DNA from: Episyrphus balteatus
Lineage: Eukaryota > Arthropoda > Insecta > Diptera > Syrphidae
Assembly (NCBI RefSeq): GCF_945859705.1
Contig: NC_079134.1
Coordinates: forward strand, 165,513,718-165,577,717
Length of the DNA stretch: 64,000 nucleotides
Direction: 5' to 3'
How positions within the stretch are numbered: position 1 is the first letter of the stretch; every line of letters begins with the position of its first letter. A program made the translations under genes and the position numbers. The notes beneath the pieces were generated by a model that worked only from the letters and a program-made list of their open reading frames with translations, made no database searches and was not told the origin of the DNA. This document shows positions 24,040-35,615 of the stretch, piece by piece.

Positions 24040-27038
24040 CCCATGTCCAGGGCACGTCCAGGACATGTACGGGACATGTCCGGGACATGTCCGGGACATG
24101 TCCGGGACATGTCCGGGACACGTCCGGGACAAATCCGGGACATGTCCGGGACATGTCCGAGACATGTCCGGGACAAGTAAGGGACACGTCCGGGACATGT
24201 CCGGGACACGTAAGGGACATGTCCGGGACATGTCCGGGACACGTCCGGGACAAATCCGGGACAAGTCCGGGACATGTCCGGGACATGTCCGGGACAAGTA
24301 AAGGACACGTCCGGGACATGTCCGGGACATGCCCGGGACACGTAAGGGACATGTGGGGGACATGTCCGGGACACGTCCGGGACAAATCCGGGACATGTCC
24401 GGGACATGTCCGGGACAAGTAAGGGACACGTCCGGGACATGTCCGGGACATGTCCAGGACACGTAAGGGACATGTCCGGGACATGTCTGGGACACGTAAG
24501 GGACATGTCCGGGACATGTCCGGGACACGTCCGGGACATGTCCGGGACACGTCCGGGACATGTCCGGGACATGTTTGGGACAAGTCCGGGACATTTCCGG
24601 GACATGTCCGGGACATGTCCGGGACATGTCCGGGACACGTAAGGGACATGTCCGGGACATGTCCGGGACACGTACGGGACATGTCCGGGACATGTCCGGG
24701 ACACGTAAGGGACAAGTAAGGGACATGTCCGGGAGATGTCCGGGACACGTAAGGGACATGTCCGGGACATGTCCGGGACACGTCCGGGACAAATCCGGGA
24801 CATGTCCGGGACATGTCCGGGACACGTACGGGACATGTCCGGGACACGTCCGGGACATGTCCGGGACATGTCCGGGACATGTTTGGGACACGTCCGGGAC
24901 ATTTCCGGGACATGTCCGGGACATGTCCGGGACACGTAAGGGACATGTCCGGGACACGTAAGGGACATGTCCGGGACATGTCCGGGACACGTCCGGGACA
25001 AATCCGGGACATGTCCGGGACATGGCTGGGATATGTCCGGGACATGTCCGGGACACGTAAGGGACATGTCCGGGACACGTAAGGGACATGTCCGGGACAC
25101 GTCCGGGACAAATCCGGGACATGTCCGGGACATGTCCGGGACATGTCCGGGACATGTCCGGGACACGTAAGGGACATGTCCGGGACATGTCCGGGACACG
25201 TCCGGGACAAATCCGGGACATGTCCGGGACATGTCCGGGACATGTCCGGGACATGTCCGGGACAAGTAAGGGACACGTCCGGGACATTTCCGGGACATGT
25301 CCGGGACACGTAGGGGACATGTCCGGGACACGTCCGGGACAAATCCGGGAAATGTCCGGGACATGTCCGGGACAAGTAAGGGACAGGTCCGGGACATGTC
25401 CGGGACAAGTAAGGGACAGGTCCGGGACATGTCCGGGACATTTCCCGGATTTGTCCCGGACGTGTCCCGGACATGTCCCTTACGTGTCCCGGACATGTCC
25501 CGGACATGTCCCGGAAATGTCCCGGACGTGTCCCTTACTTGTCCCGGACATGTCCCGGACATGTCCCGGACATGTCCCGGATTTGTCCCGGACGTGTCCC
25601 GGACATGTCCCGGACATGTCCCTTACGTGTCCCGGACATGTCCCGGACATGTCCCGGACATGTCCCGGACATGTCCCGGATTTGTCCCGGACGTGTCCCG
25701 GACATGTCCCTTACGTGTCCCGGACATGTCCCGGACATGTCCCGGAAATGTCCCGGACGTGTCCCAAACATGTCCCGGACATGTCCCGGACATGTCCCTT
25801 ACTTGTCCCGGACATGTCCCGGACATGTCCCGGATTTGTATCGGACGTGTCCCGGACATGTCCCGGCCATGTCCCTTACGTGTCCCGGACATGTCCCGGA
25901 CGTGTCCCTTACTTGTCCCGGACATGTCCCGGACATGTCCCGGACATGTCCCGGATTTGTCCCGGACATGTCCCGGACATGTCCCTTACGTGTCCCGGAC
26001 ATGTCCCGGACATGTCCCGGACATGTCCCGTACGTGCCCCGGACATGTCCCGGACATGTCCCGGATTTGTCCCGGACGTGTCCCGGACATGTCCCGGACA
26101 TGTCCCGGAAATGTCCCGGACTTGTCCCAACCCGTAAGGGACATGTCCAGGACCCGTAAGGGACATGTCCGGGACATGTCTGGGACACGTAAGGGACATG
26201 TCCGGGACATGTCCGGGACACGTCCGGGACATGTCCGGGACATGTCCGGGACACGTCCGGGACATGTCCGGGACATGTCCGGGACATGTCCGGGACATGT
26301 CCGGGACACGTAAGGGACATGTTCGGGACACGTCCGGGACATGTCCGGGACATGTCCGGGACACGTCCGGGACATGTTCGGGACACGTCCGGGACATGTC
26401 CGGGACATGTCCGGGACATGTCCGGGACATGTCCGGGACATGTCCGGGACATGTTTGGGACACGTAAGGGACATGTTCGGGACATGTCCGGGACATGTCC
26501 GGGACACGTAAGGGACATGTTCGGGACACGTCCGGGACATGTCCGGGACATGTCCGGGACACGTAAGGGACATGTCCGGGACATGTCCGGGACACGTCCG
26601 GGACATGTCCGGGACACGTAAGGGACACGTCCGGGACATGTCGGGGACATGTCGGGGACATGTCCGGACACGTCCGGACACGTCCGGGACATGTCCGGGA
26701 CACGTAAGGGACACGTCTGGGACACGTCCGGGACATGTCCGGGACACGTAAGGGACATGTTTGGGACACATCCGGGACATGTCCGGGACATGTCCGGGAC
26801 ACGTCCGGGACATGTATGGGACATGTCCGGGACACGTCCGGGACACGTCCGGGACATGTCCGGGACACGTAAGGGACACGTCCGGGACACGTCCGGGACA
26901 TGTCCGGTACACGTAAGGGACATGTCCGGGACATGTCCGGGGCACGTCCGGGACATGTACGGGACATGTCCGGGGCACGTCCGGGACACGTCCGGGACAC
27001 GTCCGGGACATGTCCGGGACATGTCCGGGACACTTCCG
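24040..27038. repeat. 11-bp minisatellite array of GGGACATGTCC (about 270 units)
   Basis: About 3.0 kb of tandem 11-bp units. The commonest is GGGACATGTCC. Recurrent variants end ACACGTCC, ACAAATCC, ACACGTAA or ACAAGTAA in place of ACATGTCC. The GC content is far above the surroundings, with a CpG at most junctions. Orientation is forward at 24040-25443, reverse at 25444-26129 and forward again at 26134-27038. The pair ACACGTCC then ACAAATCC recurs roughly every 9-12 units in the first two blocks, showing higher-order organisation, and is absent from the third. Long open frames appear in all six frames only because an 11-bp period gives a 33-nt repeat with few stops (peptides such as MSGTCPGHVRD), so they are not genes. 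The core GGACATGTCC is palindromic and fits the p53-family half-site consensus. Confidence 0.95.
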
Positions 27039-29052
27039 TTGCATTATATCTCATTATATCATCATTGAATTAAATCTATTAAATAATCTATTTTTCTGCC
27101 AAAGTTATATGAAATATTAAAAAAATTATTTACTCCATATGAAGATTGCACTCAACCACTTGAAATAATTATAACTCTGAGTTTACCTTCACGAAAATTC
27201 AATTTCGTACTTTTTTCATGTAAACATCTTGTCTTCTTAGCATACTTTACACCATGTCTCTGCATATTCACCATTGTTATAATCGAATGCAGTACAACAA
27301 GATTTTATTCATTATTGTATTTTTATTTTGATCAGATCAATGTTGATAAGAAACCTGCCAAAAACCCTTCCCATATCCTATTAAATATAAAAAATCAATA
27401 ATCCTCTTTTTTTCATTGTTCGCAGACCATTTCGCTACAGTAAATTCATAATCACCTTGAAAGATCGCATCCTTTCCCTTTTCATTTACCGCAACAACGT
27501 ACAAAAATATATTACGCAACAAACCAAAACAGCAAAAGATGCAATCATCATCCTTTTCAGGCACCCCTATATATTTATTTGTCGGTAGGTATAATCTCAC
27601 GGAAGTTAGTTCACATCACGTTTTACAGTGGAATAATCAGGAATTAAAAGTGGGTACAAAAATTACATCATTAAAAAAATGCAACAAAAATGGAATATCT
27701 GAAGTTTTTGAACCATTGGGGTCCTAATTGAAACAAATTTGAGTTTAAATTTTTTCCACTTCTGCCCCCAAAAAGTTCCACTGTATATCATTCCTCATCT
27801 GTTTACCATTTACCATGAGAAAAAATCGCATTCACGACCAAAGACCACATAAACCAGCACACTTAGACTGGTCTCAAGGAGAGACACAATCCATTCAACT
27901 TTAACGTCCCCAAAAGCATCGCAATGTGAACCTGCAGGAAATAAAATTATAACCTCCGTGTACCTGTACCATCATATTGTTTAGCTGCAAGGCCAGTTTG
28001 TAACCGCCGCGGACGACCACATCAAACTTGTTCATGAGTGAAGATTCACTTTCATTGTAGCTATACCACATCATAGAGTACACCAGTAACTATATTCTGC
28101 AAAAAGAGTGTCAGAGCTGTAATAAATCTAAGATCCAAGTTTGAACAGAAAAGAAATGAAAAGTTCACAGCGCATTCAATTTAAAACAGTTACCGGAAGT
28201 GACCTCAGAGTAAATTTAAGTTGCATTTTGCTTCAAATTTAATTACGGGCGCAGCAGCTGAAACAAATTGCATGTCATTTAATTTATCTGTGTTCATTTC
28301 TTTCAATTCCCATCAAAAGATGAAGCATGTTACACAATTTTAATTTTTATGATTAGAGGGTACTTGAAATGGGGCAAAGTACCTATCGTCAAATGGTCCG
28401 TTATGCAGTTTATTTTTGTGTTGCTTACCGAATGTGCGACAAAATCTCTTGAAGAAGCAATAAATTGATTATTTAACTCAAAGCAACACAAAATAAAACT
28501 GGCAAAGATAAGTATCTTATTGCAGTTACGTCGTTAGATTAATGTTTGGAGGATTTATTGGACACAAAAAAATACTATGTGCAGAGATTATTGCGCATTC
28601 CAAGTCGGTGTTGTTATATTTTTAATGTCTTTTTCAATTATTTTCTTTTTTTCTACTTTTCTTCATTTTTAATTGTCCGTCTTGAGCGCCCTCCAAAACA
28701 AGTAATGGTAATGTCGGTGAATGTGATATAACACAAGAAAAAGAGGCGATTAAAAATTATTATTACAACAAGCTTTATTGAGAGCACAAATACACATAAC
28801 GTGGGAAGTGTTCCATCAGAAAAAAAAACCCAAACACTTCATATTTATTTTAAGACCATCCTTATAACTCAGACTCATAAGTATAATCCACTCAGCTTGC
28901 AAGGTCACAATAAACTTCTTTTATTACCATCTTGTCTTTCTATTTTGGTTAATATTTTTTGGTATTTTATTACTATTCGCCGGGATGACAAAGAAAAAAT
29001 ACAAAAAATAAATATAAACAAAACAAAAAAAAACTACAAAAGAGGTAAACCA
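27039..29052. other. Intergenic DNA, no supported gene
   Basis: Mixed AT-rich sequence. The part at 27970-28080 is less AT-rich, with a 60-codon minus-strand frame, but splice signals and domain content are too weak to call an exon. Confidence 0.4.
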
Positions 29053-29079
29053 AAACAAAAGAGTTGAGCAACGAACTCG
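29053..29079 (+). repeat. 27-bp bipartite motif, copy 5
   Basis: AAACAAAAGAGTTG, a 6-nt spacer, then GAACTCG. In this copy the dyad GAGTT and AACTC is perfect. Confidence 0.6.
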
Positions 29080-30520
29080 ATTTTTGTTTTTTTGCTAAAT
29101 AAATCTCACTGCGAATGAGTGAGTTTTTTTTCTGTGAAAAGTTAATTGTTAGTAGGTATCATCCAGTACATGATCATGTATAATGGAATATATGTGGCCT
29201 AGAAATTATGTGTTGTGTGTAGAGTCATGTATGTTTTACCACTTAAAACAAAAGAAGATAAAAAAAAAAATGCAACACCAACTTTTATGACTTAATTACT
29301 AGATGCAGCAAGGCATAAAGATGCCATAGTTAGACGTGACCATAATAACACTTAAATTCTTGGAGTACTCTATAATTATTTTTTTCAAAAAATATTTGTG
29401 TTTTTTTTTTTTTTCTTCTTGGTTTTCGTAAATTTTACATAACTTTACTGGGCAGTTTTTGTTTGACCTCTTATTAAATATTTATCAAGAGGTGAAGGTT
29501 TTTAAATAATTTATGTGACATGGTTCTTTTGCAGATGACACTTTTAGAACATTTTTTTATTTATTTAAGAAATACATCGGATTTTGAAAAAGGTTTAGTT
29601 TTTGGTGAGTTGCCCGTGAGTTTAAAACGAAAATGTTGGAATACGGTTCATCGTCGGTATATGAGTCTTTTTTCATAATATAAATCATAGAATCAATATG
29701 AATTTGTTTAAAATAATTTGTTGCATTTTATTAGTGAGTAAAGATTTTGAATAAAATTAAATATTTAAAGCGATTCATTTTGTGATTTTTCTTAACTTTT
29801 TTATCAATTTTGTAACTCATAATTTAACTGTATTATTTTATTAAAAAATAATTATTTAAGAACAAAAAAAAAACACAATTAAATCAGAAATCTTAATAAT
29901 TTATAGCAAAAAATTAAACAAAAACTCACACTCAAGTGATATTATTTCCCAGGAAATTTTTAAGTTGAATGCTCGGAAGAGAAAAAAAAATTATAAAAAA
30001 AATTAATGTGTGACAAAAAACAAATGAATTACATACCAGCACGTTTACTTGTATATCTTTGAGATCTTCACAGTTAAATAATTGAAGCTTCCATTCAGCT
30101 ACTCTTCACATGCATAACTTTTGACATAAATGAATTAGTTACTTTGATTTTTTTGACATATTCAAATGTAGCTGACTTCTTTGGTTAAAAATTTTGGCAA
30201 GGCTAACACGTACAAAAATTATAAATTATTATCTTATTCATGTTCAAGTGCAAGCGTAAGCAAATATTATACTTTTTAAATTTGTGAACAAAACACGAAT
30301 AACGTGCAGTGAATATTTAGAAGGGAAGGAAAAAAAATTAGAGCAGATAATAATTCACTTTTTTCAATAGATTGGTGGAGCAAAAAAAAAAAAAATCATG
30401 TGTGCAATTCACACGTGGTAGAAGTGAAACCTTAAGAAATCATTTTTCTTGCAAAAAAAAAAAAATAGAAAAAATCTACCTATTTTTATTCTATCACCTT
30501 CAAATCCATGTTTTTTATAT
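29080..30520. other. AT-rich intergenic DNA
   Basis: No gene, RNA or defined element seen. Confidence 0.4.
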
Positions 30521-31015
30521 GACAACCTATATAAATTTTATATCATCTGAAAGCTTATTTTCTAAGCTCAAAATATATATATCGATTAGGTCTATGAGAC
30601 ATCTACAAAAAGAGCTAGAATTTTTTGAACTCGATCAATTTCCATCAAAAAAAGCGAAAAAACACGTATTTTTATCTTCTCACGCTATTAAATCCATTTT
30701 TTTCCCTAACAACCTATACAAATTCTTACACCATCTTATTGTCTTAGCTAAAAAAATATATATATCGATCAGATGTATGAGACATCTACAAAAAGAGCTA
30801 GAATTTTTTAAACTCGATGAAAATTCATCCAAAAAGCAAAAAAAACATTTATTTTTATGTTCTCATGCTATTAAATCAATTTTTTTGTTTGACAACCTAT
30901 AAAAAATTTTATACCATGTGAAAGCTTATTGTTTCACCTTGTATTATGATGTATAAATCTTATTTCAAAGATGTCTACAAGAGAAGTTAGAATTTTTTAA
31001 AATCAACCATGTCGA
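30521..31015. repeat. Tandem units of about 185 bp, two full and one partial
   Basis: Units start with ACAACCTAT at 30522, 30709 and 30892. Each contains the phrases ACCATCTGAAAGCTTATT (or a diverged form) and GACATCTACAAAAAGAGCTA. The third unit is shorter and more diverged. A 176-codon frame runs through them and repeats itself in peptide form, but it mirrors the DNA repeat and has no domain, so I treat it as non-coding. Two related units lie at 38560-38885. Confidence 0.6.
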
Positions 31016-33072
31016 ATTTCCAGGTTGAGATTACGGTACTTCCTACACTGGTAGCTGGTCATCGCCAACAGATCTCCACAGGTGTTTTGAGGTATTTTTA
31101 AATTTTTTTCAATTTAAAATTGTGTAACTTGTAACGTAACGTTATGTGTGATATATCAAATAAAAGGTTATGTTATCAGCATGCGTATTAAAGTTAAATC
31201 AAATTTGTATGTGCACTAGATCAAAAGATATAACGTGTGTTAGAAAAGAACATCTTTTTACCGTTATCTCCGAATTTTGAATATGAAATTAATTGAAATT
31301 TTGTACAATTATAATTTATTTAATTACCTATCTACACTACAAATTTCATTCATCTATCTGTTAGACAAAAAAGTTATAACAAGTTGAAGCCGTGTCGCGT
31401 TTTCGTTTCATCTTGTTTCAAATCACTACGATACTAAAGAAGTTTTCACTTCAAAAAAAGTTTGATTGGAAAAAAAAAAACAAATTATAATCCAGTCAAA
31501 TAAGAGTTTAACCTCGGAATGGGTGCTAAAAGAAATTTTTTTTGCTCAATACCTTCGTTTTGCCATTCTATAACATACCTCAAAAGTCTAGAAAAATCTC
31601 ATGTCCGCAAGTCGCGATTTTCAAGGTCAAATCGCGGAATGGAGATTTGCAATATTAGCAATAATAGAAAATGGTATTATGTATATTTCACATATTATAT
31701 ATGATTTCGAGGTATTTTTTAATGCTGATTACAAAATTTTTAATGCTAAAATCAAGGCAATCTGACGTCTCTGAAAAAAGTTATACCTGTTTTTCATCTT
31801 TGAACGCATATTAGAATAATTATTAGCAATTTTATCAAAAATCTCTATCTCAAAGCCATCTAAAACTTGAAAAAAAAATTCCTCATTATAATTACAACTA
31901 AATATTTAAATTCAAAATAAAAAGCCCCCATTGTTGGCTAATAGAAAGAAAGCATTTCTTTTGCAAACCATCATCTTCAATCATAATATATTTAAATGCC
32001 TAAAATTATGCAACTTATAAAAATATCTTTTCACTTTCAAGATTTGTAATAACAGTCATCTTCACACTCTTCGTTGGCACTTTCAAACTCACTACACTTA
32101 CCTCAAAAAGCTTTCATTTTCACTGCAAAGTAAAAAGAAACCAAAGGAAAAATTAACTTTTAGGTTGTGTGAAAATTATGTACATACATTATAGTCTGCG
32201 AGTGTTTTTTTTTTTTTTGTTACTTTTTGCAAAAAGAAAAAGCAATCGATTCTACCTTTAATTGAGTTGAAATAACAGTTGTGGAAGAAAAAAATTAATT
32301 GTTATTGTATTGTTCTAAGCTTAATTCATTGAACTGTACCTTCTCCTTGCCATTATAAGAACAGCATCCAAAATTTAAAAAAAAAACAAGAGTTTATGCT
32401 CTTAAAATTTGAAAATTCGTTATTTTTTTTAGTGAGGTTTATTTTTTTCCTATTTTACGATTTTAGTAGCAAATATTTTTTTCAAATAGCGTAATCGCAC
32501 AACTATTTTAAACTAAAAATAAAAAAAATAAAAATTTTGCACTCACATTTTACTGTCATGTCTTTGACTTTTCTAATGGGTAAGTTGATTATTTTATTTG
32601 AAAAATTATTATTTGATATCTTTTGTTAGTTTTATTTTGGTTTTGAGTATTTTTATTTTGACTGAGTGACATTTCGGATGAAATTTTCTAATTAATTTTA
32701 ATTTTACTGTTAATGTAAATTTGATTTGGCATGTTCAGGAAACGTTAGGTCATTTTCGTAAGAGAGATTTTTCTTGCCTAACCTTTCCAATAAAATTACC
32801 TATACAAACAATGGAAGAATTTTTTTTTACAGCTTACCAATCAGAGATTCGAGACTTGACTTAATATTAAATCTCTTACTTTAGATAACAATATTAATTT
32901 TAAAATTTTTGTATAGTATTTATATTCCGGTAACTTCTGTTGACATTGATTAAAAGATATTTACAAAAATGAAGCATTTGAAGTGTTCTAATTTATATTT
33001 CATATGTGTGATGAAAATGTCAAAAGTAGTCAAGTCAAGTGAAAACGCCTCCTCGACTTGAATGATTACAAC
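31016..33072. other. AT-rich intergenic DNA
   Basis: No gene is supported. Only short frames without domains and homopolymer-rich sequence are seen. Confidence 0.4.
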
Positions 33073-33774
33073 CAGAGATCAGAAATAAATCTCAACCGTT
33101 TGAAGGGTTCTTTAATAACTCTTATTTGTTGCCATTTTCAATAAAGGTCATAAAATAACCTTTTTTTTAAAAAAAAAAGAAAAATTTCGGTCAAGGTCTG
33201 AGAGAAACCTTTATTTTGTATTTTTGTATGTTTCGGTCACCCAGTGACATTTTTATAGCTGAGAGAAAAAAATAAATCTCATCTGCAAATGTATCAATTA
33301 GAACATCGGTCTCCTGAAATATTCGAAATTGTATTAACTGTGCTTGTCGTCCCAGCGACTAAAATCACAGTGGAAAAGACATTTTCTTCTTTACAGATTG
33401 GGTCAAAGAACTTTGAGAGTCAATTTAATAGTTGAACTTAATACATAAACTAAGAAAAAGCATCTTTTTCATATTTATTTCTGCAAAATAAAGAAATTTT
33501 TGACATATTCGAAATTTTCCTTTGAATTAACCATTTTTGATTTATTTTCAGCGAAAACGGTTAAGGGTTAACCTTTTCCATTTATTTTTTTTTTGTAAAA
33601 ATCTCAACAATTAAGAGATATTTAAAAAAATAAAAATAAATCTCAACCAATAACCTTTATTTTAGATTTTTTAAAATAAATCTCAAACCTTAACCGAAAC
33701 TATTTAAAGTAATGTGGTAACTCTCAGAGAGTAACCGATTGAAAATAAAGGTTGACTGTTATTTCTTGTCTCTG
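33073..33774. mobile_element. hAT-like MITE, 702 bp, with 8-bp target duplication
   Basis: The left end starts CAGAGATCAGAAATAA. The right end is the inverse of CAGAGACAAGAAATAA. Flanks are ATTACAAC at 33065-33072 and ATCACAAC at 33775-33782, an 8-bp duplication with one mismatch. The phrase AAATAAATCTCAACC from the end recurs inside near 33243, 33630 and 33670. No coding frame is present. The 8-bp flanks and CAGAG ends suggest hAT. Confidence 0.65.
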
Positions 33775-33983
33775 ATCACAACGAAAAAGGACATAACTTG
33801 AGTGAATTCTTAAGACATTTCTCAAATCTCACGAAGAAACGACTTGTATTTCCGTCCAAAAACGTAGGTTCTCCGTTGAATTCCATTGGTACATTTCTAA
33901 CAATTTCACCGGCACACAAAAAAAAAGTGTTATGTACCAGGAACCAGACCTTTCTTTCTATATGTTTTTTGGGCACGCTGAAT

Positions 33984-34134
33984 CCGAATTTAAAGTCCGT
34001 TTGGCCCTGTCACCCTCCAGTTTCGAGCTGTGACTCCATTTCGTTTGAATTTTTATAACTTTTTTGGAGTTTTTTTTTTTTTTCATTTTTCTCAAAAATG
34101 GACGGTGTCCGGGCAAAACGGACTTGAAATTCGG
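33984..34134. repeat. Short inverted repeat (24-bp arms)
   Basis: CCGAATTTAAAGTCCGTTTG at 33984 onward is inverted at 34111-34134 (GGGCAAAACGGACTTGAAAT onward), 24 bp with two mismatches and a loop of about 100 bp. It could be a decayed MITE or a fortuitous hairpin. Confidence 0.4.
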
Positions 34135-35436
34135 ATGTTCTATATTTTTGGACTTTTTTTTCTGTATGGCCACATTTTGATTGTATGAGTTTAATTTACT
34201 CTGACATAAAGTTATTCTAGTACCTACTTAAATTTTATTACTTCTTTGCTGTGTATTTTTGAAAGGTGCATGTAATTATACATACGTAAATATTACACAC
34301 AAAATAAAATATGTATTATTTTCCAAACAAACAATTTTTTTTTATGTATTTTTAATAGTTACACCAGCTACAACAATAAAAACTGTTTTGAACTAAAAAC
34401 ATCTCATTTCCAACGCCACATCACAGACCATGCCAAAAAACATTAACATAAACACAACTGACAATCGTTTATCACTAATAGCATCGTAATTTGTAATCAT
34501 TGTGCTCACTTTTTTTGCCGCTGTTTGATGGCGCTGTTGCTATTGCTACTTACTTTGGAAATTGTTTTAAATTAATCTGAAGTACGCGAAATTGCATCAT
34601 TTAAAGTTGGCTTCACAGATGTTTTTTTTTCTACCTGTGTACCATCAACAACTACTCGTATACTATGTTGAGTTGAATTATACGACATGCGAAGAGACTC
34701 ATTGTTGTTAACCTTATTTATTTGTGGGCCAAGTCACCCGCCTTGTTGCATGAACCAAACAACGCCACACAGTTTATCTATGAAAAGACTTTTGTGTACT
34801 TGGCTTACAACCGAGGATCATAATATACACAAATGTAAATTGAGAAATGTGCAATCTTAACAGACAAATTGTAATTTCATTAAGTGCATTTTAGATTATA
34901 AGCCGACAAAAAATTTAAAAATCAATTTAATTCACTTTGTCATAATTAACATTAAAAAAAATGAATCGTGTTGCCAAACATTTAAAAAAAAAACAAACCA
35001 AACAATTAAAAAAAAATGAATCGTGTTGCCAAACATTTTAAGGAGTGAATTTTTAAGTGGATTGAATTAATAAAGAAAGATTTTGATAAGTGATAAATTT
35101 AAACATGGTAGTAGGTTAATGGAGTGACAAACGTTGGATGAATGATTCAATTCATTACTTTGTAGATTGATTATTTGTTTGCAACAAAATAAGGCTTTAA
35201 ACGAGATGCAAGAAGATGATGATGATAAACATGAATTTGTCTTTATTATTATCAATTTTTGTTTTTTCTAAGCACTTTCAGGAAACGTCTTAACTTCAAG
35301 CTTAGAAATGTATTTAGTTCACCTTATTAGCCCTTACACTATTTATACAACCCATAACAATATTTTTATTTCCGTAAAGTCTTTGAATTAAATTGATTGC
35401 AATGATTTTTAATTACAATTAATTGAAGCAATTCTA
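34135..35436. other. Intergenic DNA with a short tandem duplication
   Basis: No gene is supported. A segment containing AATGAATCGTGTTGCCAAAC occurs twice, near 34960 and 35015, separated by A-rich sequence. Confidence 0.4.
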
Positions 35437-35463
35437 AAACAAAAGAGTTGAGGTAAAAACTTT
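35437..35463 (+). repeat. 27-bp bipartite motif, copy 6
   Basis: AAACAAAAGAGTTG, a 6-nt spacer, then AAACTTT. It lies about 170 bp upstream of the LINE insertion. Confidence 0.6.
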
Positions 35464-35615
35464 AGCCAGAAAACGTTTTGTAACCAATTTTAATTAATTG
35501 TTCAAGTTAATTAATGAATAAGTACCCCTTCTTTTTCCGACTAAAAATATAAATAATTTTCATTCATTGCAATTAAAAGTTATTAATATTCACAGCGTTT
35601 ATTTATAATTGAAGA

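Noticed and set aside
24040..27038. CRISPR array
   Set aside because: Units are contiguous 11-mers without unique spacers, in eukaryotic DNA.
23991..27068. Open frames up to about 510 codons on both strands across the minisatellite
   Set aside because: An 11-bp tandem repeat is read as a 33-nt, 11-residue peptide repeat in every frame; the frames mirror the DNA repeat and lack any gene context.
27901..28083. Possible small minus-strand exon
   Set aside because: A CAG then GTACAC donor exists and the frame is less AT-rich, but there is no convincing acceptor in frame and no recognisable protein.
30372..30902. 176-codon frame with repeated peptide
   Set aside because: It follows the 185-bp DNA repeat units and is Phe/Lys/Ile-rich from A/T composition.
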